Of a stretch of 35,805 nt of DNA, positions 11,041-19,989 are shown piece after piece. Source of the DNA: Chara braunii (Eukaryota > Streptophyta > Charophyceae > Charales > Characeae); NCBI GenBank assembly GCA_003427395.1, contig BFEA01000127.1, positions 1,492,893 to 1,528,697 of the forward strand, written 5' to 3'. A model generated the notes under the pieces. That model had not been told where the DNA came from, did no database searches, and saw nothing but the letters and a program-made list of their open reading frames with translations. How positions within the stretch are numbered: the stretch's first letter is position 1; the number at the start of each line of letters is the position of its first letter. The position numbers were made by a program, and so were the translations under genes.

Positions 11041-11300
11041 TCCCTTAAACTTTATTACACTTTGTTATTGCGTGCCTGTAAGTATGATAGGGAAAACTTT
11101 TACTTTTGATTGCTTTTATTTCAGGACACGATCTAAAAAGGGGTTAAACTAACAAGTGTGTATGAGAATTCAGATTACTTGTGTAAATTAAGACAGAATG
11201 AAAAATGTGACCTTCTTTGTTGTTGTGTTGCGGAGGTTGGGTGAACGCATAAGATGAGGGATGTTCAGTCACACGCACCAGTTGCTTGTTTAACCGGTGT

Positions 11301-11333
11301 CGGGACAGAAACCCCTATAAGGGTTTCTGCCCG
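11301..11333. repeat. Terminal palindrome of LTR-D
   Basis: CGGG-a-CAGAAACCC pairs with GGGTTTCTG-CCCG around CTATAA: 13 bp with one bulged A, directly after TGT at 11298. The arms differ from those at 785 and 6571, but the CCC..AAGGG centre is kept. Confidence 0.9.
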
Positions 11334-12051
11334 AGTTTGTCAAGGTCAGTCGCTGTCCGATTTTTTTATGGGATTGAGGAACTGGTAGAGATTGACGTTG
11401 TCAAAAGTTGTTCAGACCAACCCTATAACTGAGAAACCTAAAGCCTGACGTCGTTGATGTATGACGTCGTTGACATGGGACGTCGTTGACATGTGACGAC
11501 AACGGCGTCCGTTCGAGACAGCGGGAGTCGGCGGTATGGCCTGTCGTCCGCGGGTCTCAACATGGCCGCAGGGCCGCCCGGTCGTAGAAAGTTTGAAACT
11601 AGACTTATTCTACCTAAAAGATGTCGCGCGGCTTAGCAGCCGCGCGATTCAGGGCCTAAGTAGGCTAAAAAGGAGGGATGCGCAGGGTATAGGGCTACAG
11701 TGCGAGAGGAATAGCAAGGTGTTTTTCTTTTTTTCTGGGCTGTCGGGTTAACCTCGAGCCAGGGTGAGGCCAGCAGGCCTATACCGAGGCCTACCCGATG
11801 GGCGGGCCCAGAGTGGTGGATGGGCAGCCATCCATAGGGAAGAAGCGGGCAGGCAAAGCCTGCAAGGTCACGGTATGGGGGAAACCTGACTGGGCGAGCT
11901 CTTCACATAGTCGAGCTGCTCCTCTCATTATCATGATAGGAGCTAGCCCAATAGGTTATCGCAGAGGACTTTTACCTATCTGGTATCGGGATCAAGCCTG
12001 GCTGCAAGCATCTTACCGGACTAGCTCCTTTTGGAGCAGCCCAAGGCAGTT

Positions 12052-12112
12052 GGGCGCGGCCAATCTCGGCCGCGCGATCCTCAAGATCGCGCGGCTGAGA
12101 TTTGTCGCGCCC
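12052..12112. repeat. 61-nt compound hairpin
   Basis: Inner stem AATCTCG-GCCGCGCGATC against GATCGCGCGGC-TGAGATT around a CTCAA loop (18 bp including one G:T). Outer stem GGGCGCG against CGCGCCC (7 bp). This is the longest stem in the region. Its inner part is repeated with compensating changes at 12409-12436. Confidence 0.9.
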
Positions 12113-12325
12113 AGATCAAAGTGGCCCCTGCGCAAGGATGACACACATAAATCGAGAAAAGGCCAAAATTTCCCCGTTTTTGGTCTCGGATGGGGTCGAA
12201 CTTGGGTCTGTAATTCGACAGATCGTGTTAAGGGGGGGTCACACGATGTGACCACTGACGTGGCCGTTGGCATAGCCAACGACAAAAAAAAAAAAAAAAA
12301 GGGGAAAACAGTCTTCGCAGACTGT

Positions 12326-12386
12326 GTGGGAGCACAAAGGCTCCCACTTCGTCTTGGAGACTGTGTGGGAGCACAAAGACTCCCAC
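12326..12386. repeat. 39-bp tandem hairpin pair
   Basis: Two copies of GTGTGGGAGCACAAAG then RCTCCCACTTCG. The first stem is GTGGGAGC/GCTCCCAC; in the second the innermost pair is lost (A replaces G). Confidence 0.9.
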
Positions 12387-12408
12387 TTCGTTTTGGACAG
12401 ATGATTGT

Positions 12409-12436
12409 GGCCGCGAGATCTTGAAATCTCGCGGCC
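12409..12436. repeat. 11-bp hairpin covarying with 12069-12095
   Basis: GGCCGCGAGAT and ATCTCGCGGCC flank CTTGAA. Compared with GCCGCGCGATC/GATCGCGCGGC, a C:G pair has become A:T on both arms, so pairing is preserved. Confidence 0.9.
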
Positions 12437-13376
12437 CANAGTTCACACACGGAAAGCAAGAGGGGGTTGGAGTTGAGTGGAGAGTGAGAGAGAAAGAGAA
12501 ATGGGAGGATGGGGAGAGGAGGACCTACTCCTCCCGACCTGCCAGCTGCCTCCCCGTTGTTAGGGGGGGTAAGAAGAGAAAAGAAAGGAAAAGAAGCAAA
12601 AAAAAAGAAAAAGAAAAAACGGGATCTGAGTTTTTCTGAGAAGCTGTATTTTTTAGTTTGCGCCACTATTCTTTTGGTGGCGCAAAATAATTTTGTTGAC
12701 CTTGATTGTTTTTCTATAGGTAGTCAGGCATGTACGCCGTGTGCATGAAATTTTTTAGATTTTTTTATCTAGCGAATATTTTTCTAAAATTCTTCAAAGT
12801 CGGGGTACTTTTTGCACCCCGCTTTGAGGCTGTCGGGATTTGAACTCGTGAATTTTCACGAGTTTTTTCCCTCCCTCTCCCAATCTGACAACGGCCATCC
12901 CCATTTTCAGGGAAGGGCAGGGGAGAAAAGAAAAGAAGAAGGGGGGGGAACTGAGGCAAAACGAGGCTGCTAGAGCAGCAACAAAAATAAAAGAAATAAC
13001 TTACCTGGCCACTGTCAGGGCCAGATTCCCAAACGGTTTGGTGCAGCAAACTAGCAAAGGGGCTTGCATCGAATATGGCCAGGGCTGAGAGAGAAAGAGG
13101 GCACCTTTCTTAATTTTGCTTGAACCTGGCCGCTGTCCGGGCCATGTTCCCAAGTGGTTCGCTGCACCTTGTGCAGCAAACTGGCTAAGAGCCTGGCTCT
13201 GAACTTGGCCAGGTCTAGGAGAAAGTGCACTGCTGAGATTGAACCTCAGCAGTAGCAGACCAACAAGGGTTGTGGCTAGATACATCCCCCCCTTGCTGGT
13301 TTTACAGCAGGAAGAGGGCCAGGTCCTTTTCTTTATGAATGGACCTGGCCATTTCTGCTGTGTGGGGCTGGTATGT

Positions 13377-13444
13377 GCCCTTGATCTCGCCAAGAGATCA
13401 AGGGCCCAGCCTGAGCTCGAATTTTTGGTTGAGAGCTCAGGCTG
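13377..13444. repeat. Two back-to-back 12-bp perfect hairpins
   Basis: GCCCTTGATCTC/GAGATCAAGGGC (13377-13405, loop GCCAA) is followed after one base by CAGCCTGAGCTC/GAGCTCAGGCTG (13407-13444, 14-nt loop). A candidate TATA box follows at 13465. Confidence 0.92.
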
Positions 13445-13464
13445 CTACCACTACCTTCCACAAC

Positions 13465-13472
13465 TATAAAAG
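13465..13472 (+). promoter_or_regulatory. Candidate TATA box in LTR-D
   Basis: TATAAAAG in the context CACAACTATAAAAGCAGCC, about 2.17 kb inside LTR-D and just downstream of the hairpin cluster. If it is the LTR promoter, the hairpins would lie in U3 DNA and not in the RNA. Confidence 0.4.
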
Positions 13473-13766
13473 CAGCCAGCAAGCAGCCAGCCAACAATCA
13501 TTTGTGGCTGGTGTTGCTAGCAATTCACTTGAGTGAATGCTGGCTTGCTGCTGCTGGGAGGAGCTACTAGTGAGAGAAGGGGGAACTGTTGCTGGTTGAA
13601 GAGGAGGTCTGCAGGCGAGGGAGGAAGAGAACTGCTGGAGGTGGCCATAGTTGTGGAACACAGCCATAGCTGCCATCTCAGCAAGGTGAAGAGAGAGGGA
13701 AGCGCTGGAGGTCTGGAGGGATTATGAGAGTGAGGGCAGCCATATCTGCCGCTGCAGCTGGTGGGG

Positions 13767-14160
13767 CGCAGGGGAAACTCTGCCCGTTTTGCACGGCAGC
13801 GGCAGGGTCTTTAGCAAGCGGCGCAGGGGAAACTCTGCCCGTCTTGCACGGTGGCGGTGAGTCTTCGGCAAGCGGTGCAGGGGAAACTCTGCCTGTTTGG
13901 CACGGCAACGGCGAAGCTTTTTGACGGTGATGCGGAAGCGCTGCCGGTTTTTTTTGCGGCAGCGGCAGTGCGTTCTAGGTAGTAACGCGGAAGCGCTGCC
14001 AATTTTTTGCAGCGGCATCGCTGAGTTTTTGGTGGTGACGCGGAGGTGCTGTCGAAATCTTCCGGCGTCGACGGTGTTTTTTCTGGCAGCGACGCGGACG
14101 TGCTGCTGAACTTTTGCAGCGGCAGCAGCACGTTCTAGGTGGTGACGTGGAAGCGCTTAG
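13767..14160 (+). repeat. 54-bp tandem array, GC-rich CGCTGCC units
   Basis: Seven units with 53-56 bp spacing, starting near 13767, 13821, 13876, 13931, 13987, 14040 and 14094, then a partial. The first three read GYGCAGGGGAAACTCTGCC. Later ones read GCGGAAGCGCTGCC or close variants followed by a T-run and GCRGCGGC. Several can fold; 14098-14133 has an 11-bp perfect stem ACGTGCTGCTG/CAGCAGCACGT. Alanine- and glycine-rich frames through it only mirror the repeat. Confidence 0.9.
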
Positions 14161-15959
14161 ACTGTGAGGGGCATTTTGTGGCAGCATGTTCTGGTATTGT
14201 CGGCAACGGCATGGTGGTGCGGTTGGTGGCGGAGACGCTGAGACGCCGTCAGAGTACTGGGAGGTGGTTGTGTGTTGAGAGGGTGTCGCGGCAAACGACT
14301 GTACTAGAAAGTAGCGTAGATCGTTTTGCGGACGACTTGTTGTGACGATTGTCTTCGTTGGAGTGTGATTTTACACGGTCTTCTTGAGTGGGCCGTCTCT
14401 TCAACTTCACTCACGGTCAGTTGTTTGACTCAGACCCCTTCACACCTGTGTGAACCCACACTTGCTTGGCCCTATTCTTTGAATGTTCACTGGATAGGTA
14501 GAGAAGATGTGTGTTTGNGTGTGTGAATGAAAGTCTGACGTNAGTGTNAATNGCATTGTTTTCCTTTGAACTTGTTGTTTGATCTGATGTGCAGGTAGGT
14601 AGAAGAAAGCTTGAAAACGAGATTGGCCATGTCAATGAAAATGGGGACAGGGTGTTTGTTTTCTATCTCTTGTTTGCATGTTTGTCACAAGAGAGAAAAT
14701 CAGTTGACGACGATAAAGGAACGATCACACTCACAAAAAAAAAAAAGGGAAACTTAATCGGACATGGACTCGTTCCAGATGTTACCCATTCTTTCCCGAA
14801 TGACCACCTTTGTCTATGCCCGTCTGTCTGAATGCTTTCCTTCTCTGTGATCTTCTTCTTCGTCTAGGTTCACCTTGANGTCAGNCNGCAAGGGGTTGAT
14901 CGTCTGCTGTGGTAGAGGCGTTTCCTTTCCCTAGGAGGCATCTGAGGCGGGGGTTCGTTNCCTTAGGGGCCGGCCCTGTGATCGACTCGGAGTGGACCGC
15001 ACTACGGGGGGATACCATGCTGTTGTGGCGGAGCCGGCCCGACTTCTGAGATCCGAGGTTCACTCGGGTGAGGACGAGGGGTATCCCATACCACCTCCTA
15101 GGGGATGGACATGCGCTATTCACGAAAGACGTTAAGTCATTGTCGGCTTACGCTAAGGAGAACCGTCATAGTTTACCCTTTGTGGCCGTCTTAGGAGCCA
15201 CAGACGAATGGAGAACTGACGCCATAAGAAGCCCAGTTCGTGTTTTCACTAGCTATGGACGGAGTGCGACTAGGCACTATCTTCGCGGATAGGGTTGCAC
15301 CATAAGAAGTGCAAACCTGAGGTGATCAGACTAGTTGACGGGAAGATGTGAATAGAGTATTGCTGTAAATATCTTCATGTCGAAAGTTGGTACTTTGGAA
15401 CAGAGAGAGTAATTATTGTCCAGGAGGACAGAGCGACTGACAAAGTTTGAAGGTGGATCGCTGACCTTAATGGGGCATCGAGCGTCCGATTGTTCGAGCT
15501 GGTCGCTGATTTGTATAGATGGTAGCCAAGTTATTTGCAGATGGCATTCACACCTAAGTTAGAGGAAAAGCGTGAAGTCATCATTAAAACAATGACACTC
15601 TAACTCTGCTTGAGAGTTGGGGCGCTCATATTCCGTGCTAGTAGTCAGTATGGAGCGGAATGAAAAAACTTGGCAACGCATCTCATCCAGTCGAAAAAGT
15701 CATGACGGTCCAGCCGTCTTGCAGGCAGAGTGACGATATTTAAGTCAGACGCCACTTGAGTATCGCCTTGTGTATTGGTCATGTTTTGAGTTTTTATTGA
15801 TAGGTGTTGTTTGAAGCCAAGTCAACCTTTGTCGTATGCATGATTGTATTACATATAAGTTGATTTTGGAAGATAAGTCAACTTGCGTTGACCTGAGATT
15901 TTTTTTGAAAGGGTTTGTCTGAGTGACTCTTGATTGTCTTCGAAAGAAGGGACTAGGAT
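14161..15959. other. Non-coding interior of LTR-D, with N bases
   Basis: Eight N positions fall between 14518 and 14960. An A12 tract lies near 14736. Around 15000-15120, GGGGGGATACCATG and GGGGTATCCCATACCACC can partly pair. No gene recognised. Confidence 0.45.
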
Positions 15960-16352
15960 CGCTAGAAGTCTTCCTTACGCTTGGAACGTCACGTCCTAGT
16001 CGACCGACGTCGGTCCGATTCCTGGGAGATCAGCGCCCCAGGGACAGACGACGTTCGGGTCCACTTTGGCGTTTAGCCATGTGTACCTATGCTACAGCGA
16101 ACGAGCAAACGCCCTCGGCCGGCCCACCTCTGCAACTGCATTATAGGGAAGGTAAGTTGTGCCCCGCGAGAACCTGTCCTGTCGTAGGGGACCGCGGGAT
16201 GTACAACTGACGCACTCGGCCGGAGCGGCGACGGGTCGACGCGGGTTACCGTGTTGTCCCCAAGCTGTCTCTAAAAAGTTGGAAAGCTAAGTTTATCCTG
16301 CGTGACGCGGCCGGGAGGGCCCTCGCTCGCGCGGGGGCCAATGCGCTCGACA
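15960..16352 (+). repeat. Conserved LTR 3' end module (LTR-D copy)
   Basis: Shares with 19560-19967 and 27020-27463 the words CCTAGTCGACC-like, CTATGCTACA, CGAGMAACGSCCTCG, CCACCTCTGC, GTAAGTYGTGC, CCTRTCCTGTCGTAGGGG, CGCACTCGGCCGGAGCGGC and ATGCGCTCGRCA. The last word is the LTR terminus. Confidence 0.8.
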
Positions 16353-16363
16353 GCGGGGCTAGA

Positions 16364-17519
16364 CTACTCATAAATTGAGTAGCCTGGTTCTACGCTGTAT
16401 GTCATTGTATAGGCTGACGAGCCACACCATAAGTTGGTGTGCTCTAGTTATATGCCTTTCGTCGTTTGTTCAGGCAAAAGTTGGGCCCCTCATAAGCTGA
16501 GGTGGTTAAGTTTTTTGTGTATGTTAAATGTTAAGGCTGGCTAGCCTCACCATAAGTTGGTGCGGCCTGGTCATACGCCTTATGTCGATTCTCTAGGCAG
16601 AAACTGACCACACCATGAGTTGGTGTGGATGTGTCCTATGCCTTAATACTTACTTGTTTTGGCAGGCTAGTCACACCATAAGTTGGTGTGACCAAGTCAT
16701 GAGTCACGAACATAAGTGGAACATGAGTATACAATCTGATATAACTATATATTATGTATATCATTGGCAAGCTGAACGCCATAAGTTGGAAGATCTAGCC
16801 ATATAAGCCGGTAACAGATAAAGCAGAGGAGAAAATAATGTTTAGAGTATACAATTGAGTGGTAACTTTGGGCAGACTGACTCATCCATAAGTTGGGTAG
16901 TTGGTCCTATGTTCCTGATAAAACAAAGGGTAGAGAGATAATATTAAACTTGACTATTTTTCTTTCGTAACATAAGTTGAGTTTGGATAGGGATCCTTAT
17001 AAGTTGAGGTGACCTTACCATTCGTCTGAAGACAGAAAAGGATTGTGATTTTACTTATTAAATGTAGTTGTGTGGAGGAGGTTGAGCGAACGCATGGGCT
17101 GCGGGTTGTTCGGTCATACACGCTTATTGCTTATTTAGGCGGGCTGGACTACTCATAAGTTAGGTAGTCTGGTTTTATTCCATGTATCGCTGTTTGGGTT
17201 GGCTAGGCACATCATAAGATGGTGTGTTCTGGTCATATGCCTTTTGTCGCCGTTCAGGCTAAGGTTGACCCCTCATAAGTTGAGGAGGTTCAACTCTTTG
17301 TGTATGCCGAACGTTTAGGCCGACTAGCCTCACCATAAGTTGGTGCGGCCCGTTAATACGCCTTATGTCGATCGTCTTGGTAGAAACTGGTCACGCCAAA
17401 AGTTGGTGTGGTTTGGTCTTATGCCTTACACATACTTGTTTTACCAGGTTAGGACATCATAAATTGGTGTGGCCTAGTCATATAAACTGGCAGGTCAGTC
17501 ACATCCATAAGTTGGGTTG
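16364..17519. repeat. Tandem array of covarying hairpins
   Basis: About 16 units, mostly 60-62 bp apart, each arm-ATAAGTT-arm'. Examples: CTACTC/GAGTAG (16364-16382), CACACC/GGTGTG (16423-16441), CCACACC/GGTGTGG (16608-16628), GTCACACC/GGTGTGAC (16670-16692), GACTAC/GTAGTC (17147-17169), CACATC/GGTGTG with a T:G pair (17208-17226). Between hairpins lie words such as GGTCATATGCCTTATGTCG. Units between 16700 and 17040 are degenerate. LTR-C retains one with different arms, GACTAGG/CCTAGTC (24737-24754). Confidence 0.92.
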
Positions 17520-17904
17520 GCTGATCCTATGTCTTATGTGAAAAAGAGTAAAAAAGGAATAACGAGGGTTTTTGAACGGACTATGTGACCTGGAAAGGAA
17601 CTTGAGGGTAAGCGAGAAATGTTGTTGTAGTCACCTACATATGTTTTTGAGGTTTATCTCTGAGATATAATTTTTGATAGCTTAGTCACTTTAGATGCTC
17701 GATGAGTGCTGAAGCTATAGGTAGGTAAGATGGATGATGGGACGGAAGCTTGATATAAGATAGGATTGACCTTGCTAGAAGTTAGGATCGGTGTTAGCTC
17801 ACGATACCATCTTCAAAGAAGGGTCGTGTAGGCTATCTCCAGTCCTAACTACTAAGTAAGTATCAGGAGTTAGTCCCAAGTATAGTTATGTTTTGTTTTT
17901 GCAT
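17520..17904. other. Spacer between hairpin array and CGCTGCC units
   Basis: No coding signal. Contains TCACCTACATATGTTTTTGAGG and GATACCATCTTC-like words. Nothing recognised. Confidence 0.4.
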
Positions 17905-18290
17905 TTTCAACATTGTATAAATCTTGGCAGTCTCTTGTTCCTACGGGAAACGCTGCCGAAAGTTTTACAAATCTGCAAAAGTTATTAATTTTTGGACACC
18001 AAGTCCCAATTATAGTTGTGTTTTGTCTTTACATTTTCAGGATTGTATAAATCTTGGTAGTCTCCTGTTCCTAAGGGAAGCGCTGCCGAAATTTTTATAA
18101 ATCTGAAGAAGTTAGTCATTTTTGGACACCTGAAAACTCTGAAAAAATATTTTTCGTACGGAAAGCACTGCCGAAATTTTGTAGAATTTGAGGAGTTGGA
18201 TTGTTTTTTGCTAGGAAGAATTTGACAGACTACCCTGACTAAGGGAGATGCTGCCAAAATTTTCAGTAATGTCTGAAACTCATTAGAAGA
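17905..18290 (+). repeat. GGGAAGCGCTGCC units in LTR-B (four)
   Basis: Units start near 17914, 18040, 18128 and 18213. The second reads TATAAATCTTGGTAGTCTCC, TGTTCCTAAGGGAAGCGCTG, CCGAAATTTTTATAAATCTG, then AAGTTAG. GTTCC/GGGAA and GGCAG/CTGCC pairs can form a stem in the first unit. Confidence 0.85.
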
Positions 18291-19559
18291 AGGTAGGGGA
18301 GAAATTAGTAGAGGAGTTAGGCTGCGACGTGGAGTATGTCTTTCATCTGTCATACACATAGTATTGGTCCGCTTTGGCATGAACTGTGATGCATGTCTAC
18401 GAATTGGATTGAAGGCTTGCTTCGTTCGGTCTCATCCTACGAAGGATCACGTTTCTGATATCTTTTGATAACAGATCGGTTTACGGCACAACTTCCCTAC
18501 TTCTGCATCTCAACCTAAGGCCTTAACTTCTGTGGGTTCGTATATATATATATATTTTTTCACAAAAGTTTCTTTTTAAGTGGTCATTTCTAAAGACCGA
18601 GTACCTTTATTTGAGGGATGGTGAAAATTGGTTGGGGTTTGTATGCATAAGGCAGGGGGTGAGTCGCAGAAAGCAGTAAAATCGGCTCCCTTAGTGTGTG
18701 TGATGTTGTTGTTTGAACTTTGTGTGATCACATGTATACTTACAAGATCTGTGAATTGATCTTGGTGATAGTCTGAGTATTGTGTGAATGCAGATGGACA
18801 AACCACACAACTGTTGCGAGAGTGCGTCCGATGGCACACAAACTTCTTCTTGACTATTTGAACTACCCTTGCTTAATATAACTGTAATGGTTGAAGGGGA
18901 CCCTGCAGTGGTTGTGAAAAGTGATAACTTCATATCTCATAACCCCTCATATACATATATGTATACATTCTCACTTACATACACATTTAGTATCTGTACG
19001 GTCTGCTGTAACCGCGTGTGAGGTTTAAACAGACTATGTCTTGAGAAAAAAAAAAGATTCCCTTTTACCTTTTGCTTTTTGGAGTTATTATGGTTAGACG
19101 TTGTAGTCCGTGATAACCGTCAAAGTCAAACCCCTTGATTTCTCTCCAGACTCTGGATGATGGAGCTTGCCTCCTAGGCCACGAGAGTTGACTGTCACCG
19201 CAGGCCGGAACCTGTGTACCACCCACTCTCCGCAGGGTGCAGAAGAGGGTGTGGTGATCAACCGCCTTAGCGGTTGTCTGGCGTCGAGAGATTAACCCCT
19301 CAAGGCGCGTGTCAGCCGACACTTGAGTGCCGAAACGAGACCCCCGAGACTATCAAGGGTCGTGTGATTATGAGTACTACATAGTATTTCATTGTTGCGA
19401 CTGCTTGCGTATGCTTGCATTGCTAATCAATATGAGAGAGGCCTAGCATCCATACAGTTTTATCTTGAGTCTCACGCACGACGCCTTAGCGATTTCCATA
19501 TTAAAAGGTTATGGGTTGAATACTGAAGAGACTAGGAGAGTTTTGTCTGTGTGTGTGTA
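18291..19559. other. Non-coding LTR-B segment
   Basis: Includes CATCCTACGAAGGATCACG (a short palindrome whose LTR-C equivalent is the perfect GATCCTATAAGGATC near 25951), a TA run at 18540-18554, an A10 tract near 19046, and a stretch around 19375-19420 shared with 26785-26830. No gene seen. Confidence 0.5.
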
Positions 19560-19969
19560 TTTTAATTTTTGTGTGGTGTAACGCGTGGTGAGTCGATTGC
19601 GTCCTAGTCAGCTAACGACGAGTCGTGATCGGGACTTCAGCCCCCCAATGCGTCGATTCGTGTGCGGGTCCGATTGAGGGGCATTGACTGCACGAACCCA
19701 CTATGCTATAGCGCACGAGAAACGCCCTCGGCTAGGTCACCTCTGCGATTGCATACGAAAAACTATCGCACGTGGTTCGGTAGCTCGGCGGGGATACGCC
19801 CACCCAAGGATGGTGACAACTCTCGCGGGTGGAGGTAAGTTGTGCCTCGCGTGACCCTATCATGCCGTAGGGCTCGTGAGAGGTATGGCTGGCACATTCG
19901 GTCAGAGCGGCGAACCACGCTCTACGACAAAGTTCTGTGAAATTTTGTGGGACCGATGCGCTCGAAAGG

Positions 19970-19989
19970 TGGCGCCGTTGCTGGGAATC
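19970..19989 (+). other. Primer binding site (tRNA-Asp type)
   Basis: TGGCGCCGTTGCTGGGAAT follows the LTR-B end (19967) after two bases. It matches the widespread plant gypsy primer binding site TGGCGCCGTTGCCGGGGA at 16 of 18 positions (from memory). Such a site primes minus-strand DNA synthesis just inside the 5' LTR. It fixes the LTR-B end, the strand of the element, and the identity of LTR-B as a 5' LTR. Confidence 0.85.

Larger units (their letters stand above)
6562..11297 (+). mobile_element. LTR-B, 5' part (interrupted by LTR-D)
   Basis: Begins TGTCGG plus a hairpin and carries the same ordered modules as LTR-A. It is interrupted at 11297/11298 by LTR-D and resumes at 16353. The sequence just before the break (TTGCTTGTTTAACCGG) continues smoothly into GGCTAGACTACTCATAA beyond the insert. 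This agrees with the uninterrupted relative near 17126-17160, TTGCTTATTTAGGCGGGCTG then GACTACTCATAAG. The start at 6562 is the less certain end: TGTCC with another hairpin at 7224-7276 is an alternative. Non-coding. Confidence 0.5.
11584..13544. repeat. Hairpin-dense region of LTR-D (over 20 stems)
   Basis: Perfect or near-perfect inverted repeats follow one another. Main ones (outer coordinates, stem length): 11624-11647 (10), 12024-12037 (5), 12052-12112 (18 with one G:T, plus an outer 7), 12237-12253 (6), 12265-12281 (7), 12326-12347 (8), 12365-12386 (7), 12409-12436 (11), 12657-12686 (10), 12794-12827 (12, one bulge), 12843-12864 (10), 13161-13177 (7), 13229-13253 (9), 13317-13350 (10), 13377-13405 (12), 13407-13444 (12), 13487-13511 (10, one bulge), 13516-13544 (13, one bulge). 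Loops are mostly 2-14 nt. Both strands carry 200-codon open frames here, but these run straight through the hairpins and an A18 tract and show no domain. Confidence 0.85.
11298..16352 (+). mobile_element. LTR-D: probable solo LTR inserted in LTR-B
   Basis: Begins TGTCGGG and ends GCGCTCGACA, so its termini are the inverted pair TGTCG and CGACA. It contains no gag or pol. Its last 390 bp (about 15960-16352) match the ends of LTR-B (19560-19967) and LTR-C (27020-27463). Removing it joins TTGCTTGTTTAACCGG to GGCTAGACTACTCAT, matching the intact relative at 17126-17155. The flanks ACCGG and GCGGG could be a diverged 5-bp target duplication of a site like GGCGG. At 5,055 bp it is very long for a solo LTR. 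Alternative: a non-autonomous element whose two ends I see but whose LTRs I fail to detect. Confidence 0.65.
16353..19967 (+). mobile_element. LTR-B, 3' part
   Basis: Continuation of LTR-B after the LTR-D insertion. In order: hairpin array, GGGAAGCGCTGCC units, a block shared with LTR-A and LTR-C (18320-18550), an A-rich region, a block shared with LTR-C that includes GATTATGAGTACTACATAGT, and the LTR end module closing with GCGCTCGAAA (expected CGACA, mutated). A primer binding site follows after GG. Joined to 6562-11297 the LTR would be 8,351 bp, or about 7.7 kb if it starts at 7224. Confidence 0.65.

Noticed and set aside
11798-12666. Overlapping open frames of 208 codons (+) and 217 codons (-).
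   Set aside because: They run through perfect hairpins and an A18 tract, carry no domain, and exist on both strands because inverted repeats lack stops symmetrically. An N falls inside one.
12843-12870. Hairpin followed by T-run, like a bacterial terminator.
   Set aside because: There is no bacterial gene context, and it is one of many stems in the LTR-D hairpin region.
13724-14187. Several 65-105 codon frames with repeated GETLPV or TGRVSPAP-like units.
   Set aside because: They are translations of the 54-bp tandem array in multiple frames and on both strands.
14225-15292. Possible exons of a host gene in the N-containing part of LTR-D.
   Set aside because: Frames are short, no splice-linked domain could be read, and the stretch lies between the TGTCG and CGACA ends of LTR-D.
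16364-17519. Regular 60-bp spacing suggested a CRISPR-like array.
   Set aside because: The window is clearly eukaryotic. The hairpins themselves vary while the spacers are also related, and no cas gene is present.
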